NCBI RefSeq assembly: GCF_902833145.1
Contig: NZ_CADFEN010000004.1
Coordinates: 62,001-126,000, forward strand
Source of the DNA: Burkholderia sp. BCC0506
GTDB taxonomy: Bacteria; Pseudomonadota; Gammaproteobacteria; Burkholderiales; Burkholderiaceae
Reading direction: 5' to 3'
Length of the DNA: 64,000 nucleotides
In this document: piece by piece, positions 62,779-64,000 of the stretch
Position numbering within the stretch: the stretch's first letter is position 1
Layout: the number at the start of each line of letters is the position of its first letter
Translations under genes and position numbers: made by a program
The notes under the pieces: model-generated
Seen by the model: only the letters and a program-made list of their open reading frames with translations
Told to the model about the DNA's origin: nothing
Databases searched by the model: none

Positions 62779-64000
62779 ATGCTGAATCCAGGAGTCGTTC
62801 AACAGTTGCGACGGGCGTCGGTGGACGATGCGTCCGCGATGCCGGACCTGTCGGGCAGGAAGATCCTGATGGGGTTCTGGCACAACTGGCCGTCCGATGC
62901 GGGGCAAGGGTATCAGGGCGGCCGGTTCGCGGAGATCCCGCTGACGGATATCCCGGAAGCGTACAACGTCGTGGCGGTCGCCTTCATGAAAGGGCACGGC
63001 ATCCCGACTTTCCGTCCGTACAACCTGTCGGACGAGGCGTTTCGCCGGCAGGTGGGCGTGCTCAATGCGCAACAGCGCGCGGTGCTGATTTCGCTCGGCG
63101 GCGCGGACGCGCATATCGAGCTTCATGCCGGGCAGGAGGAGCCGCTCGCATACGAGATCATCCGCCTCGTCGAAACCTACGGCTTCGACGGACTCGATAT
63201 CGACCTCGAGCAGTCGGCGATTACGCTGGCGGACAACCGGACGGTAATCCCGGCCGCGCTTAAAATGGTCCGTGAGCATTATGAGAAGGAAGGCCGGCAT
63301 TTCATTATTTCCATGGCGCCCGAGTTTCCGTATTTGCGGGAAAATGGGGCTTATCTCGCCTACCTGAATGCACTCGATGGTTACTACGATTTTATCGCGC
63401 CGCAGTATTACAACCAGGGCGGCGACGGCATCTGGGTGGAGGGCGTCGGTTATCTGACGCAAAACGACGACGCGCGTAAAGAGGACTTTCTCTACTACCT
63501 CACCGAAAGCATCGTATCGGGCACGCGCGGCTTCGCCCGGATTGCGCACGACCGGTTCGCGATCGGCCTGCCCAGTAATCCTGACGCCGCGGCCACCGGC
63601 TACGTGATCGACGCGCAGGCGGCGATCGGTGCGCTGAAGCGGCTCGACGACGCGCGTCTGCCGATTCGCGGATTGATGACCTGGTCGGCGAGCTGGGACG
63701 ACGGCGTGGACAAGAACGGCCGGCGCTACAACTGGGAATTCGCGCGTCGCTACGGCTTCCTGACGGGCGGCGGCGGGCCGGGCGAGCGGCCCGCCGCGCC
63801 GACCGGCCTGCATTCGCCGAGCCAGACGCAGCACAGCGTGTCGCTTGCCTGGCAGGCCGCATCGGGCCCGCAGCCGATCGTTCGCTATACGGTTTACCGG
63901 AACGACGACCGGATCGCCGACACGACGACGCGATCGTATGTCGACACCGGGCTGCAGGCCGGCGCCACATATCGGTATCAGGTCAGCGCGACCGATGCCC
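62779..64000 (+). CDS. GH18 chitinase, ChiC-like (3' end outside the window)
   Basis: 407 residues visible, open at the right edge. The family 18 catalytic domain (about 28-345) shows KILMGFWHNW, SLGGADAHIEL and the catalytic motif DGLDIDLE (D137, D140, D142, E144). A proline-rich linker and a fibronectin type III domain (from about 350; PTGLHSPSQTQHSVSLAW) follow and are cut by the window end. The closest pattern is Serratia marcescens ChiC, an endochitinase. No signal peptide is visible, again as in ChiC. AAGGAG at 62763-62768 favours the ATG at 62779 over an in-frame one at 62752. Confidence 0.92.
   Translation, partial: MLNPGVVQQLRRASVDDASAMPDLSGRKILMGFWHNWPSDAGQGYQGGRFAEIPLTDIPEAYNVVAVAFMKGHGIPTFRPYNLSDEAFRRQVGVLNAQQRAVLISLGGADAHIELHAGQEEPLAYEIIRLVETYGFDGLDIDLEQSAITLADNRTVIPAALKMVREHYEKEGRHFIISMAPEFPYLRENGAYLAYLNALDGYYDFIAPQYYNQGGDGIWVEGVGYLTQNDDARKEDFLYYLTESIVSGTRGFARIAHDRFAIGLPSNPDAAATGYVIDAQAAIGALKRLDDARLPIRGLMTWSASWDDGVDKNGRRYNWEFARRYGFLTGGGGPGERPAAPTGLHSPSQTQHSVSLAWQAASGPQPIVRYTVYRNDDRIADTTTRSYVDTGLQAGATYRYQVSATDA

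Overview
The window is GC-rich DNA (about two-thirds G+C by eye). It is dense with families typical of Burkholderiales: three Gram-negative porins, DUF4148 secreted proteins, many LysR regulators, an OpgC-type acyltransferase and a PenA/PenB-like class A beta-lactamase homologue. A Burkholderia, probably of the cepacia complex and probably a secondary chromosome or accessory-rich region, is the best fit. That assignment is inference from gene content; no rRNA, tRNA, insertion sequence or CRISPR array was seen.

Layout. 1-4.8 kb: the left edge is a junction between a minus-strand MFS transporter fragment and a 5'-truncated quinone oxidoreductase, followed by a divergent Lrp/ilvE pair and a FUSC membrane protein. 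4.8-17.2 kb: an amide utilisation island. A LuxR-type response regulator and a very large NCS1-permease/histidine-kinase hybrid are transcribed leftwards. Diverging from them are a Urt/Fmd-type ABC importer (five genes), the formamidase FmdA, the zinc-ribbon protein FmdB and the aliphatic amidase AmiE. The apparent logic is sensing, import and hydrolysis of short amides as a nitrogen source.

17.3-33.3 kb: an envelope module. It has two porins, two DUF4148 proteins, an OmpR-type two-component system with a third, receiver-degenerate regulator, a three-gene RND efflux operon, a second OmpR-type regulator without its own kinase, and a LysR regulator. A recurring 16-bp box (NTRAA-N6-TTCAT) occurs eight times, only in four intergenic regions of this module. 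It probably marks one regulon shared by the two very similar response regulators.

33.4-48.5 kb: mixed metabolic and envelope genes. These are an SDR, an esterase, an OpgC-like acyltransferase, a third porin, a LysR/aldo-keto reductase divergent pair, a TauE/SafE permease, a large lipoprotein of unrecognised family behind a sigma70 promoter and LacI-type operator, a SnoaL-like protein, further LysR regulators, a degenerate LytM/NlpD-like lipoprotein, and a class A beta-lactamase homologue that has lost its catalytic residues.

48.5-55.3 kb: a small pilin-like protein, a GlsB/YeaQ membrane protein and a complete chaperone-usher fimbrial operon (pilin, chaperone, usher, tip adhesin) preceded by an AT-rich promoter region. 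55.3-62.2 kb: a leftward operon for D-Ala-D-Ala dipeptide capture (RpiR regulator, DdpX dipeptidase, five-component peptide ABC importer). 62.8 kb to the end: a ChiC-like GH18 chitinase cut by the window edge.
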